From Stieleria maiorica (lineage in GTDB: Bacteria > Planctomycetota > Planctomycetia > Pirellulales > Pirellulaceae): DNA of 64,000 nt. Below the pieces are notes generated by a model. The model ran no database searches, was not told the DNA's origin, and saw only the letters and a list, made by a program, of their open reading frames with translations. The first letter of the stretch is position 1, and each line of letters begins with the position of its first letter. Both the position numbers and the translations under genes were made by a program. The DNA lies in the NCBI RefSeq assembly GCF_008035925.1, contig NZ_CP036264.1, forward strand, positions 3,406,443-3,470,442, written 5' to 3'. Positions 1 to 7,780 of this stretch are shown one piece after another.

Positions 1-1
1 C

Positions 2-1009
2 TTGGCGGCATCGAGCACCGACCCGGTGATCGATTCGCACGGCGCGGTCGAATTCGTCCGCCAGAAAGCGACCCAAGCCAATGGCGCCCGCGTTTACGTC
101 GTCGGCTGTCTCAGCAAAGGACGTTCCGGAAAACAAATGGCCGAATTGGGGCTGTTGGCCGAAGCCGGCGCGGTCGCATTCAGCGATGCCCCCCGCGCCG
201 CGCCCAGCGATGCACTGTTGAAGCGGGCGCTAGAGTACTGTCGCATGCTCGACCGCCCGGTGATCGATTCACCCGAGGTTCCCGAGATGGCTCTGGGTGG
301 GGTGATGCACGACGGCCAGGTTTCACTGGTGCTGGGTTTGAAGGGGCTGCCGACCGAAGCGGAGGACTTGGCCGTTGCCCGCGATGTGCGACTGGCCGAA
401 GCGACCGACGGGCGATTGCATGTCGGACCGGTCAGCACGATGGGCGCGGTCGACATGCTCCGCCGTGTGAAATCACGCGGCGTCGTGGTGACGGCGTCGG
501 CCTGTCCCCACAATTTGATGCTCAGCGACGCGACCATGCGGTCTTACGAATCGCGTTTCAAAGTCCATCCGCCGCTCCGCAGCCCCAGCCATGTCGCAAC
601 GCTTTGCCAAGCGGTCAAGGACAAGACGATCGATGCGATCCAGTCCGGGCACATGCCGCGCAGTCGCGAAAAGATGATGAACGATTTGGATCAATCGCCC
701 TTCGGGATCTCGTCGCTGGAAACGGCGTTGGCCACCGCGGCAACGGCTCTGGTGCGGACCGGAACGTTGGACTGGATCGAATTGATCGACCGCATGTCCA
801 CGCGTCCGGCCCAGATCGCCGGCCTGGATGCGGGGACGCTGGGAATCGGGCGTCCGGCCGACGTCACCGTCATCAATCCCAACGCCGGATGGAAGGTCGA
901 CCCCAGCCAATTTCGTTCGACCTGTATCAGCACGCCGTTTGCCGGCATGGAACTGATCGGTCGGGTCAAGCACACGGTCGTCGGTGGCGATTTGCGTTTC
1001 AGTGATTGA
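2..1009 (+). CDS. dihydroorotase-like protein, probably non-catalytic (5' partial)
   Basis: The reading frame is open at the left edge, so the true start lies upstream; about 95 N-terminal residues of a usual 430-residue type I dihydroorotase are missing, including the HxH metal motif. The visible 335 residues follow the dihydroorotase fold closely (GGVMHDGQVS near 99, ARDVRLAEAT near 126, PHNLMLSD near 169, KVHPPLRS near 187). The metal and catalytic positions are changed: the usual HVxHVST reads HVGPVST (140-146), the usual His-x-Glu-Asp stretch reads DSPE (89-92), and the usual TDHAPH reads SGHMPR (215-220). This is the pattern of inactive PyrC' proteins, which assemble with aspartate transcarbamoylase; a pyrB gene just upstream is expected but not visible. 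Its 3' end overlaps the convergent DUF1549 gene by 11 bp. Confidence 0.85.
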   Translation: MAASSTDPVIDSHGAVEFVRQKATQANGARVYVVGCLSKGRSGKQMAELGLLAEAGAVAFSDAPRAAPSDALLKRALEYCRMLDRPVIDSPEVPEMALGGVMHDGQVSLVLGLKGLPTEAEDLAVARDVRLAEATDGRLHVGPVSTMGAVDMLRRVKSRGVVVTASACPHNLMLSDATMRSYESRFKVHPPLRSPSHVATLCQAVKDKTIDAIQSGHMPRSREKMMNDLDQSPFGISSLETALATAATALVRTGTLDWIELIDRMSTRPAQIAGLDAGTLGIGRPADVTVINPNAGWKVDPSQFRSTCISTPFAGMELIGRVKHTVVGGDLRFSD

Positions 1010-3503
1010 ACGTAAATTCGGTGCTGGTCAGCACGCTCCAGGCGACATCTTGCAGCCCCGTGATCCGATCGGCATCACCGTACTCGCCCAGCACTCCCAA
1101 AAGCGTCTTCATTTCATCGGCCTGGGGCTCGCGGGCCAACCCGCGCAGGAACAACTGCCGGATGATCGCTTCGTCATCCAGCCCTTCGGCGACCGCTTCG
1201 GTCAACACATTTCGCTTTGCGGCCAACTTGGGATTCAGTGTGTCGCCGTTTGACAGGTGCAGCACCTGAACCATGCTGGGTTGGTCACTGCGTTCACATT
1301 CGCAGGTGATTTCACGCGGGTTGCGGCCGAACGTCTTCAAAAAGTACGAGTTCACCGAAGCGTCAAACAGCTCGATCGCGCGGGTTCCGGTTTCGTAGAA
1401 GTCTGTCTTTTGGCGGTCTGCGCCTGGAAACGCCAATTCGTTGAACGTCGTTGATGTGCCGAGCACTTGGTCGATCGAATCCAACAGGACCTCGGCCATC
1501 AATCGTCGCGGATAGTACCGGCTGTGGTATTTCGATTCGCTTTGGTTTTGGGCCAACGGGACGCTGCTGCGTTGGTACGTTTCGCTCTGCAAGATCGTCC
1601 GCATCAGTTGTTTCAAATCAAAGTCGACGTCGATCAAGTGGTCGCTGAGTGCGGTCAGCAGGGATTCGTTGGACGCGGGATTACTCAGCCGCAGATCATC
1701 GACTTGTTCGACCAACCCGCGGCCGAAGAAGTTGGCCCAGATCCGGTTGCTGATCGAACGGGCAAAGTACGGATTGTCTGGATCGGTCATCCACCGGGCC
1801 AGCACCTGGCGTCGATCGGCGGGGTCATCGAAAGCGATCGGATCGGCGTCCAGCGGGGCCGGCGGTTGGGGTTTGCCGCGATTGGGCTGGATCAATTCGC
1901 CGCGCGTCGAAACGTACAGCGTTCGCAATCCGTCACCGTTGCGGCCGTCACCACCCCAGCCTTTGGCGCGGACGCGGGCGAACAGATTGGCCATCGCGTA
2001 ATACTGGTCGTTGGTCCATTTTTCCAGCGGATGGTTGTGGCATTTGGCGCAACCGATCGAAAGCCCCAGGAACGCTTGGCACGCGTTTTCGGTCATGTCC
2101 TCGGGTGATTGATGCAGCGCGTAAAAATTGGTCGCGCCGTTTTCGTCACTGCGTCCGGTCGCGGTTAAAATCTCGCGGACGAATTCGTCCCAGGGCTGGT
2201 TCGCTTGCACGCGGTCTCGGACCCACGCGTAATAGGTTTTTACCGCGATCGGACGCAAGCGTGTTCCGTTGATCAGCAACATGTCGGACCACTTGTACGC
2301 CCAGTAAGACACGAAGTCGTCACTGGAAAGCAGGCGTTCGATCCAGGCGTCGCGGCGGTCGCGTGCGTCGGAATCCAGGTACAACCGCCGTTCCTCCGGC
2401 GTCGGCAATCGCCCGATCGTGTCCAGTGTCGAACGTCGTAAGAAGGCTTCATCGCTCGAGCGTGGCGACGGTAGCAACCGCAGGGTTTTCAGTTGAGCCA
2501 GGTTTTCTTGGTCGATGAAGTTTCGTCGAGGTGCGTTTTCGTAACGCTCCGTCGGCGCCTCGTGCTGAAAGGGGACCGTCATCCTCGCCAGCACGACTTT
2601 GCTGCCGAACCAAACCAGCACGGCGGCTTCACCGCTTCCCCGCACGACGGCCAACCCGTCTTCATCCACCCCGGCGACGGCTTCGTCGGTCGCGGTGAAC
2701 TTGGCCCAGTGGGTGACGTCGACGACACGTCCGTCGTCGTAATGGGCGCTGACCAAGACCTGGGAGGTATCACCCGGCGACAGCATCGCGTTTTCTGGTA
2801 AGACAGAAATTCGCTGTAGCGACGGATCGTCATCGGCGGGCGGGGCGGCGCCGTTGGCGATCCATTCGCTGAGCACGCGATAGTCACGCGAATCCACATC
2901 CAGTCGCAGCCCGCCTTTGTGCGGCAGGGCGCCGGTCGGTTTGGCCAACAACAGGCTACGCCCCGGGTCCGCCATCTCAATGCGTCGTCCACGGGCCTCG
3001 CGCGTGATCGACAAAAAGTCTTGCTCGCAGTCGTAGCCGCGCAGCGAAAGCCGGAAACCGCCTTTACCGGCCAGCGCGCCGTGGCACGCGCCCATGTTGC
3101 ATCCCGCTTTGGCAAGTACCGATTGAACATCATTTCGAAAACTCCATCGATGCTCCGCCTCGGTGCCCGTGACGACGACCGGGACCTGCGCGACTTCGTC
3201 ACCGACCCGGCACTGAAGTGTCGTTTCGCCATCGGAGACGGCCTTCACGATGCCGTCATGAATCGTCGCGACCGTTGAATCGGTAATCGTGATGCTGTAG
3301 CGCTGCGGATCAAGCACCGACGACGGCAATTGATCACGAACCGAGACGATCGAAACCCGCTGTCGGCCTTCGCCGCCGAACAGCTGGATCGTCCGCGGAA
3401 GCACGGCGAAACCCGAATCGTCGGCCGAGGCAGGGGTCGGGCAAACGAGCGAGAGTGCGGCCGCGAGGAAAACGGAACAGGAGGAATTCGATAATGGTCT
3501 CAT
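999..3503 (-). CDS. DUF1549/DUF1553 protein with Big2-like and cytochrome-c-like segments
   Basis: An 834-residue exported protein of a family expanded in planctomycetes. A signal peptide (about 1-27) is followed by a bacterial Ig-like (Big2) domain (about 35-115), then a haem-binding-like C-x4-C-H motif at 135-141, a DUF1549 domain containing the typical CAKCHNHP motif, and a C-terminal DUF1553 domain. Family members are thought to act in the periplasm and are usually encoded beside a DUF1501 protein, as here (the next gene upstream on the same strand). The biochemical role is not established; a redox or polysaccharide-related role is only a guess. The upstream gap of 380 bp holds a repeat element, so co-transcription with the DUF1501 gene is uncertain. 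Confidence 0.9.
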   Translation of the reverse strand: MRPLSNSSCSVFLAAALSLVCPTPASADDSGFAVLPRTIQLFGGEGRQRVSIVSVRDQLPSSVLDPQRYSITITDSTVATIHDGIVKAVSDGETTLQCRVGDEVAQVPVVVTGTEAEHRWSFRNDVQSVLAKAGCNMGACHGALAGKGGFRLSLRGYDCEQDFLSITREARGRRIEMADPGRSLLLAKPTGALPHKGGLRLDVDSRDYRVLSEWIANGAAPPADDDPSLQRISVLPENAMLSPGDTSQVLVSAHYDDGRVVDVTHWAKFTATDEAVAGVDEDGLAVVRGSGEAAVLVWFGSKVVLARMTVPFQHEAPTERYENAPRRNFIDQENLAQLKTLRLLPSPRSSDEAFLRRSTLDTIGRLPTPEERRLYLDSDARDRRDAWIERLLSSDDFVSYWAYKWSDMLLINGTRLRPIAVKTYYAWVRDRVQANQPWDEFVREILTATGRSDENGATNFYALHQSPEDMTENACQAFLGLSIGCAKCHNHPLEKWTNDQYYAMANLFARVRAKGWGGDGRNGDGLRTLYVSTRGELIQPNRGKPQPPAPLDADPIAFDDPADRRQVLARWMTDPDNPYFARSISNRIWANFFGRGLVEQVDDLRLSNPASNESLLTALSDHLIDVDFDLKQLMRTILQSETYQRSSVPLAQNQSESKYHSRYYPRRLMAEVLLDSIDQVLGTSTTFNELAFPGADRQKTDFYETGTRAIELFDASVNSYFLKTFGRNPREITCECERSDQPSMVQVLHLSNGDTLNPKLAAKRNVLTEAVAEGLDDEAIIRQLFLRGLAREPQADEMKTLLGVLGEYGDADRITGLQDVAWSVLTSTEFTFNH

Positions 3504-3577
3504 CAGACGCGTTGGGGAGGTAGGAAAAGGAATGCGAGAATATGCAACAAGTTAAACGGCGGCTTCATCCAAGCCGT

Positions 3578-3751
3578 GACGAAATCCTCGCTGGAGGAGG
3601 TCGCAAGGGTTTTGAGTCGTTGATTGTTAAAGGGCTTTACCACTTCCCCTGGCCGTCCCAAACAAGGACGGTTAATGCCCACGGATGGCAGCGCGAACCC
3701 ACGGATCACCGACCGCATGACATCCGTGGGTTCGCGCTGCCATCGGTGGGC
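3578..3751 (-). repeat. palindromic repeat element, family A copy 1
   Basis: The 380-bp gap 3504-3883 holds no convincing gene. It contains two 30-bp arms (3677-3706 and 3722-3751) that pair with one mismatch around a 15-nt loop. Read on the minus strand, a further roughly 100 bp down to about 3578 matches the sequence that follows the same hairpin at 26662-26736. A run of seven T lies right after the hairpin on the plus strand (3752-3758), but neither flanking gene runs on that strand, so it is read as a repeat and not as a terminator. Confidence 0.75.
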
Positions 3752-3883
3752 TTTTTTTGATTCTCCCTGACCTCCATCGTGAACGCAGCACCTCAAGGAT
3801 AAAACCTCCCCGCTAAGAAGTATTTTTTTTAAGTTGATCCGCATGCCGCTCGCTGCGCCCGACATTCCTGTAGGGCGGGACGT

Positions 3884-5260
3884 TTACACGAACAACTCTT
3901 TGACTTCGCGCATTCCGAAATCGACCAGTGGGAACGGGCGGCCGCCGGGGCCCGGGATCTCGGCTTCCAGGTCTAGTCCCAATGAATGGAAGACCGTGGC
4001 GATCAGTTCGCCCGGTTGTGTCGGTCGGTCGGCGGGCACGGCACCGATCGGATCGCTCGCTCCGATCGCCCGTCCGCCTTGCACGCCGCCGCCGGCGAAC
4101 GTGGTCGAAAAACACTGCGGCCAATGATCCCTGCCGCCGGCAGGATTGACCTTCGGCGTACGTCCGAATTCGGCCAAACCACACACCAGCGTGTCATCGA
4201 GCATTCCGCGGTCGGCCAAGTCGGTCAGCAGTGCCGAATACCCTTGGTCGTACATCGGTGCGACGATGTTCTTCATGCCTTCGATGGTCGTGAAGGGTTT
4301 GCTGCCGTGGATGTCCCAGGTGACTTCGTTGAACACGGTCAGGAACGTGTTGATGGTGACGAATCGCACGCCGGCTTCGATCAACCGTCGCGACAACAGG
4401 CAACATTGTCCGAATCGGTTCATGCCGTAGCGCTCGCGCACCTTCGTCGGCTCTTTCGTCAAATCGAACGCTTCGCGCGCCTGCGTGCTGTTCATCAACC
4501 GGTAGGCGGCTTCGAAATTCTTGTCCAGCATCTTGGCCGACTCGGTCGCTTCGAGTTCCTTCATGCGGCCTTCGATCGCGGCCCGCATACGTCGGCGACG
4601 ATCGATCCGCACATCGCCCAAGGTCGGCGGCGGCAACAGATCGGGGACTTTGAAATTCGGTTTGCTCGGGTCAGCCATCAACGCGAAGGGATCATAGGTC
4701 TTGCCCAGAAAGCCGCCGGCTTGACCGTTGGGCAGGTTGCCACCGCCGCGGCCCATTGTTTCGGGCAGCACCACATGGGCGGGCAAATCACTGCGGCGTC
4801 CTCGCATGTACTGCAACACTGCTCCGGCATGCGGGTAATTCACTCCGCCCGTGAATTGGCGGCCCGTTTGAAGCATCTGCCACCCGGCATCGTGCACGGC
4901 CGCGGCGGTGTGATAGCAGGAACGGATGATCGAAAACTTGTCGGCGATTTCGGCGTGTCGCGGCAGGATTTCGGAAAGCTGGAAATCGCCCTTGGTGGAA
5001 ATCGCTTGGAAGGGACCGCGGACCTCTGCGGGGGCCTCGGGCTTCATGTCGAACGTGTCCAACTGGCTTGGCGCCCCCAGATTAAAGATCATGATGCAGG
5101 ATCGATTGTCCTTGTGGGGATCGACGACGCCACGTTCGGCGGCGGCCAGGTATTGGGGCAGACCCAGCCCCAACGCTCCCAAGGTTCCGATTTGCAAGAA
5201 GTCTCTACGGGTGGTGCCGTTGCAGGTGTGGGACGTTCCGCGAGCGGTCAGATTTAACAT
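3884..5260 (-). CDS. DUF1501 domain-containing protein, Tat-exported
   Basis: A 458-residue member of the DUF1501 family (alkaline-phosphatase/sulfatase-like fold), abundant in planctomycetes. The ATG at 5260 is chosen because it gives the family-typical start MLNLTARG followed by a Tat signal with TRRDFLQIG; the open frame extends upstream to 5353 without typical sequence. Recognisable stretches are IMIFNLGAPSQLDTFDMKPEAP, HDAGWQMLQTGRQF, LPETMGRGGGNLPNGQAGG, and near the end LAEFGRTPKVN and GRDHWPQCFS. It precedes a DUF1549/DUF1553 gene on the same strand, the usual partner. Substrate and reaction are unknown; export through the Tat route is inferred from the twin-arginine motif. Confidence 0.9.
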   Translation of the reverse strand: MLNLTARGTSHTCNGTTRRDFLQIGTLGALGLGLPQYLAAAERGVVDPHKDNRSCIMIFNLGAPSQLDTFDMKPEAPAEVRGPFQAISTKGDFQLSEILPRHAEIADKFSIIRSCYHTAAAVHDAGWQMLQTGRQFTGGVNYPHAGAVLQYMRGRRSDLPAHVVLPETMGRGGGNLPNGQAGGFLGKTYDPFALMADPSKPNFKVPDLLPPPTLGDVRIDRRRRMRAAIEGRMKELEATESAKMLDKNFEAAYRLMNSTQAREAFDLTKEPTKVRERYGMNRFGQCCLLSRRLIEAGVRFVTINTFLTVFNEVTWDIHGSKPFTTIEGMKNIVAPMYDQGYSALLTDLADRGMLDDTLVCGLAEFGRTPKVNPAGGRDHWPQCFSTTFAGGGVQGGRAIGASDPIGAVPADRPTQPGELIATVFHSLGLDLEAEIPGPGGRPFPLVDFGMREVKELFV

Positions 5261-5398
5261 GACGATTGCGAGGACGCGTTTGGAAGGAGGGAAGGCCGCA
5301 GCGTTGGGGGCCGCCGCCGGGGGACCGTTTATTCTATTCGATTCAACGATCAATCGCAGAACCGAAGTTCGAAATCAGATCACAGCGGGAGGATTTTC

Positions 5399-6169
5399 TT
5401 GGACGCGACGCAATTCAATCGACGAGCCTGGGACAATATCGCGACCAGCCGGCGAAAGTGGTTCACACCGGCAGGGACGACCGAGATCGAGGCGGCTCGG
5501 CGCGGTGATTTCTCGATTCGTCTGACCGCGACCAAGCCGGTGCCGGAACGTTGGATCGGAGACGTCCGCGACAAGGCGATCCTGGCGTTGGCAGCGGGGG
5601 GTGGGCATCAAGGTCCGCTGTTGGCCGCGGCCGGTGCACGCGTGACCGTGGTCGATTTCAGCGCCGGTCAGTTGGCGATCGATGAGAAGCTGGCCCAAGA
5701 ACACCGGCTGACGATCCAGACGGTCCAAGCCGACATGGCCGATATGAATTCGATCGCCGGCGAACAGTTTGATATCGTGATTAATCCCTGTTCGGTCAAC
5801 TTCGTCAGCGATGTCCGCCCGGTTTGGCGGGAAGCGGCGCGCGTGCTCAAGCCGGGCGGGGCATTGATCAGCGGGATGATCCAGCCGGTGAATTTTCTGT
5901 TCGATGCCGTCAAACGAGACCGTGGCAAGTTGAAGGTGCGGTTCAAGATCCCCTACAGCGATCTGGATCTTCCGCCCGAGGAACGCGAACAAACGATCGG
6001 ACCGGAACGGCCGATCGATTTTGGTCACTCGCTCGCCGATTTGATCGGCGGACAACTCGACGCCGGGTTCATGCTGGCGGATATAATGGAAGACGTCTGG
6101 GGAGGCGACGATAAGTTGTCCGACCACATCGCGACCTTCATGGCCACCCGTGCGGTCAAACGAACGTGA
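5399..6169 (+). CDS. class I SAM-dependent methyltransferase
   Basis: A 256-residue cytoplasmic methyltransferase. The SAM-binding motif I reads ILALAAGGGHQGPLL (61-75), followed by VTVVDFSAGQL (motif II acidic residue), the region FDIVINPCSVNF, and ARVLKPGGALISG, typical of the Methyltransf_11/25 group. The start is a TTG at 5399, preceded by the ribosome-binding sequence GGGAGGA at 5387-5393 with a 5-nt gap; there is no better upstream start. It is divergent from the DUF1501 gene. The substrate cannot be told from the sequence; the family covers small molecules as well as quinones and lipids. Confidence 0.85.
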   Translation: MDATQFNRRAWDNIATSRRKWFTPAGTTEIEAARRGDFSIRLTATKPVPERWIGDVRDKAILALAAGGGHQGPLLAAAGARVTVVDFSAGQLAIDEKLAQEHRLTIQTVQADMADMNSIAGEQFDIVINPCSVNFVSDVRPVWREAARVLKPGGALISGMIQPVNFLFDAVKRDRGKLKVRFKIPYSDLDLPPEEREQTIGPERPIDFGHSLADLIGGQLDAGFMLADIMEDVWGGDDKLSDHIATFMATRAVKRT

Positions 6170-6215
6170 CCGACGTGGAAGAGGCTTTTGGTACGGCACC
6201 GCCGCTTGGTTTTCG

Positions 6216-6284
6216 GGTAGTGGACGAGGCGACGAGTCCATTCGGATTGCGATCTTGCGAGGACTCCTCGCGTCGTCCACTACC
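6216..6284. repeat. palindromic intergenic repeat (family F)
   Basis: Arms 6216-6239 and 6261-6284 (24 bp, about two mismatches) pair around a 21-nt loop, between the methyltransferase and the isoaspartyl methyltransferase genes. No T-run follows, so it is not a classical terminator. No second copy was found in this window. Confidence 0.65.
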
Positions 6285-6358
6285 GTTGACCCGCACCTCA
6301 ACGCGAAGCGGAATATGAGAAGCCTGTCCACTCCAACCCTTCAAAACCCAGTGCTGCC

Positions 6359-7585
6359 ATGAGACGACCGCTTGCCATCGTGATTCTACTGATCGGGGCC
6401 GCGACGGCGACCTCGGCCGATCGTTTCCAGGCCGCTCGCGATCGGCTGGTCGACCAACGCGTGGCGACCGCCGGCGTGACCGACACGCGGGTGTTGGATG
6501 CGATCCGTCGGACGCCCCGCCATGAATTCGTGCCCAAGAGCCAGTGGCCGCGGGCGTACTACGACATGGCGTTGCCGATCGGTCACTCGCAAACGATCAG
6601 CAGCCCGTTCATCGTCGCCTCGATGACCGAAGCCCTGCAGCCGCAATCGACCGACAAGGTGCTGGAGATCGGTACCGGTAGCGGATACCAGGCGGCCGTC
6701 TTGAGCCCCCTGGTGGAGCACGTCTACACGATCGAGATCGTGCGGGAGCTCGGTGAACGCGCCGCTGAAACGCTGGCCCGGCTCGATTATGGCAATGTTT
6801 CCACCAAGATCGGCGACGGCTTTCTGGGTTGGCCCGATGCGGCACCGTTTGACAAGATCATCGTCACCTGCAGCCCCGAATCCGTGCCCACGCCGCTGAT
6901 CGAACAATTGCGCGAAGGCGGGGTGATGATCATCCCGGTCGGCGAGCGTTATCAACAAACCTTGTACCGGCTGATCAAGACCGATGGCAAATTGATTCGC
7001 GAAGCCTTGCGTCCGACGCTGTTTGTGCCGATGACCGGCGAAGCGGAAGAAAGTCGAACCACACTACCGGATCCGGCCAATCCGGAGGCCGTCAACGGAG
7101 ACTTCGAAGCGGCGCCCTCGGGCGATGAAGCCTCTTTGCTGGAATTCGTCCCCGGTTGGTACTACGGACGCCAGGTCACGCAAGTGGAATCCTCCGCCGG
7201 CGACAGGGCTCCCCAGGGCAATCGCTACGCCAGCTTTCGTAACGAAACCCCTGGCCGCAACTCCCACCTGCTGCAAGGGATTGCGATCGACGGCCGCGAA
7301 GTGTCCCAGATTCGCTTGAGCGGGACGGTTCGTACCGAAGACATTCAGAAGGGGCCGGGCAGCGATGCGATGCCGATGATCGCGATCTCGCTGTACGACG
7401 AACTGCGCAGTGACCTGGGGACGTTTTATTTGGGGCCGTTTCGCGGCAGCCGAGATTGGCGCCAGCACAGTCGGTTGATCCGGGTGCCGATCAAGACCCG
7501 AGAGGCGATTTTGCGTGTCGGCCTGTTCGGAGCGACCGGCCGGGCGGACTTCGACGACGTCCGATTGGAAAAAATCGGCCGCTGA
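6359..7585 (+). CDS. pcm: protein-L-isoaspartate O-methyltransferase, exported, with C-terminal extension
   Basis: Residues about 21-240 form a protein-L-isoaspartate (D-aspartate) O-methyltransferase, which repairs age-damaged proteins using SAM. Visible motifs are the substrate/active-site stretch GHSQTISSPFIVA (75-87), SAM motif I VLEIGTGSGYQAA (101-113) and the VPTPLIEQLREGG region. Two things are unusual: residues 1-20 look like a cleavable signal peptide, and residues about 240-408 are an extra domain of mainly beta character (NGDFEA, GWYYG, RYASFRN, a carbohydrate-binding-module-like pattern). The typical enzyme is about 210-230 residues and cytoplasmic. SAM is not normally found outside the cytoplasm, so the location is an open question. 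Confidence 0.9.
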   Translation: MRRPLAIVILLIGAATATSADRFQAARDRLVDQRVATAGVTDTRVLDAIRRTPRHEFVPKSQWPRAYYDMALPIGHSQTISSPFIVASMTEALQPQSTDKVLEIGTGSGYQAAVLSPLVEHVYTIEIVRELGERAAETLARLDYGNVSTKIGDGFLGWPDAAPFDKIIVTCSPESVPTPLIEQLREGGVMIIPVGERYQQTLYRLIKTDGKLIREALRPTLFVPMTGEAEESRTTLPDPANPEAVNGDFEAAPSGDEASLLEFVPGWYYGRQVTQVESSAGDRAPQGNRYASFRNETPGRNSHLLQGIAIDGREVSQIRLSGTVRTEDIQKGPGSDAMPMIAISLYDELRSDLGTFYLGPFRGSRDWRQHSRLIRVPIKTREAILRVGLFGATGRADFDDVRLEKIGR

Positions 7586-7780
7586 GCGGCTTCTTCCCCT
7601 CTTCGCCTTCCCAAGATCCTCCCTGGGGGCCAGAATACGCGCCCGGAACGCTCATTTTTCAGCCCTTTACCCCCACCGCAAACCACTCCCAGGCGTTCCC
7701 GTTCGATACCCAGGCGTGCCAACCCACGTCGAATCACCGCCGGTGGACTTTCCCCTACATCCAACCAAACCGGATCGATC

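Noticed and set aside
3677..3758. Hairpin followed by seven T as intrinsic terminator
   Set aside because: The T-run is on the plus strand, while both flanking genes are on the minus strand, and the same hairpin elsewhere has no T-run.
3503..3865. 120-codon minus-strand frame
   Set aside because: Runs through the family A repeat; its protein simply translates the hairpin arms.
3986..5257. 423-codon plus-strand frame
   Set aside because: Antisense to the DUF1501 gene.
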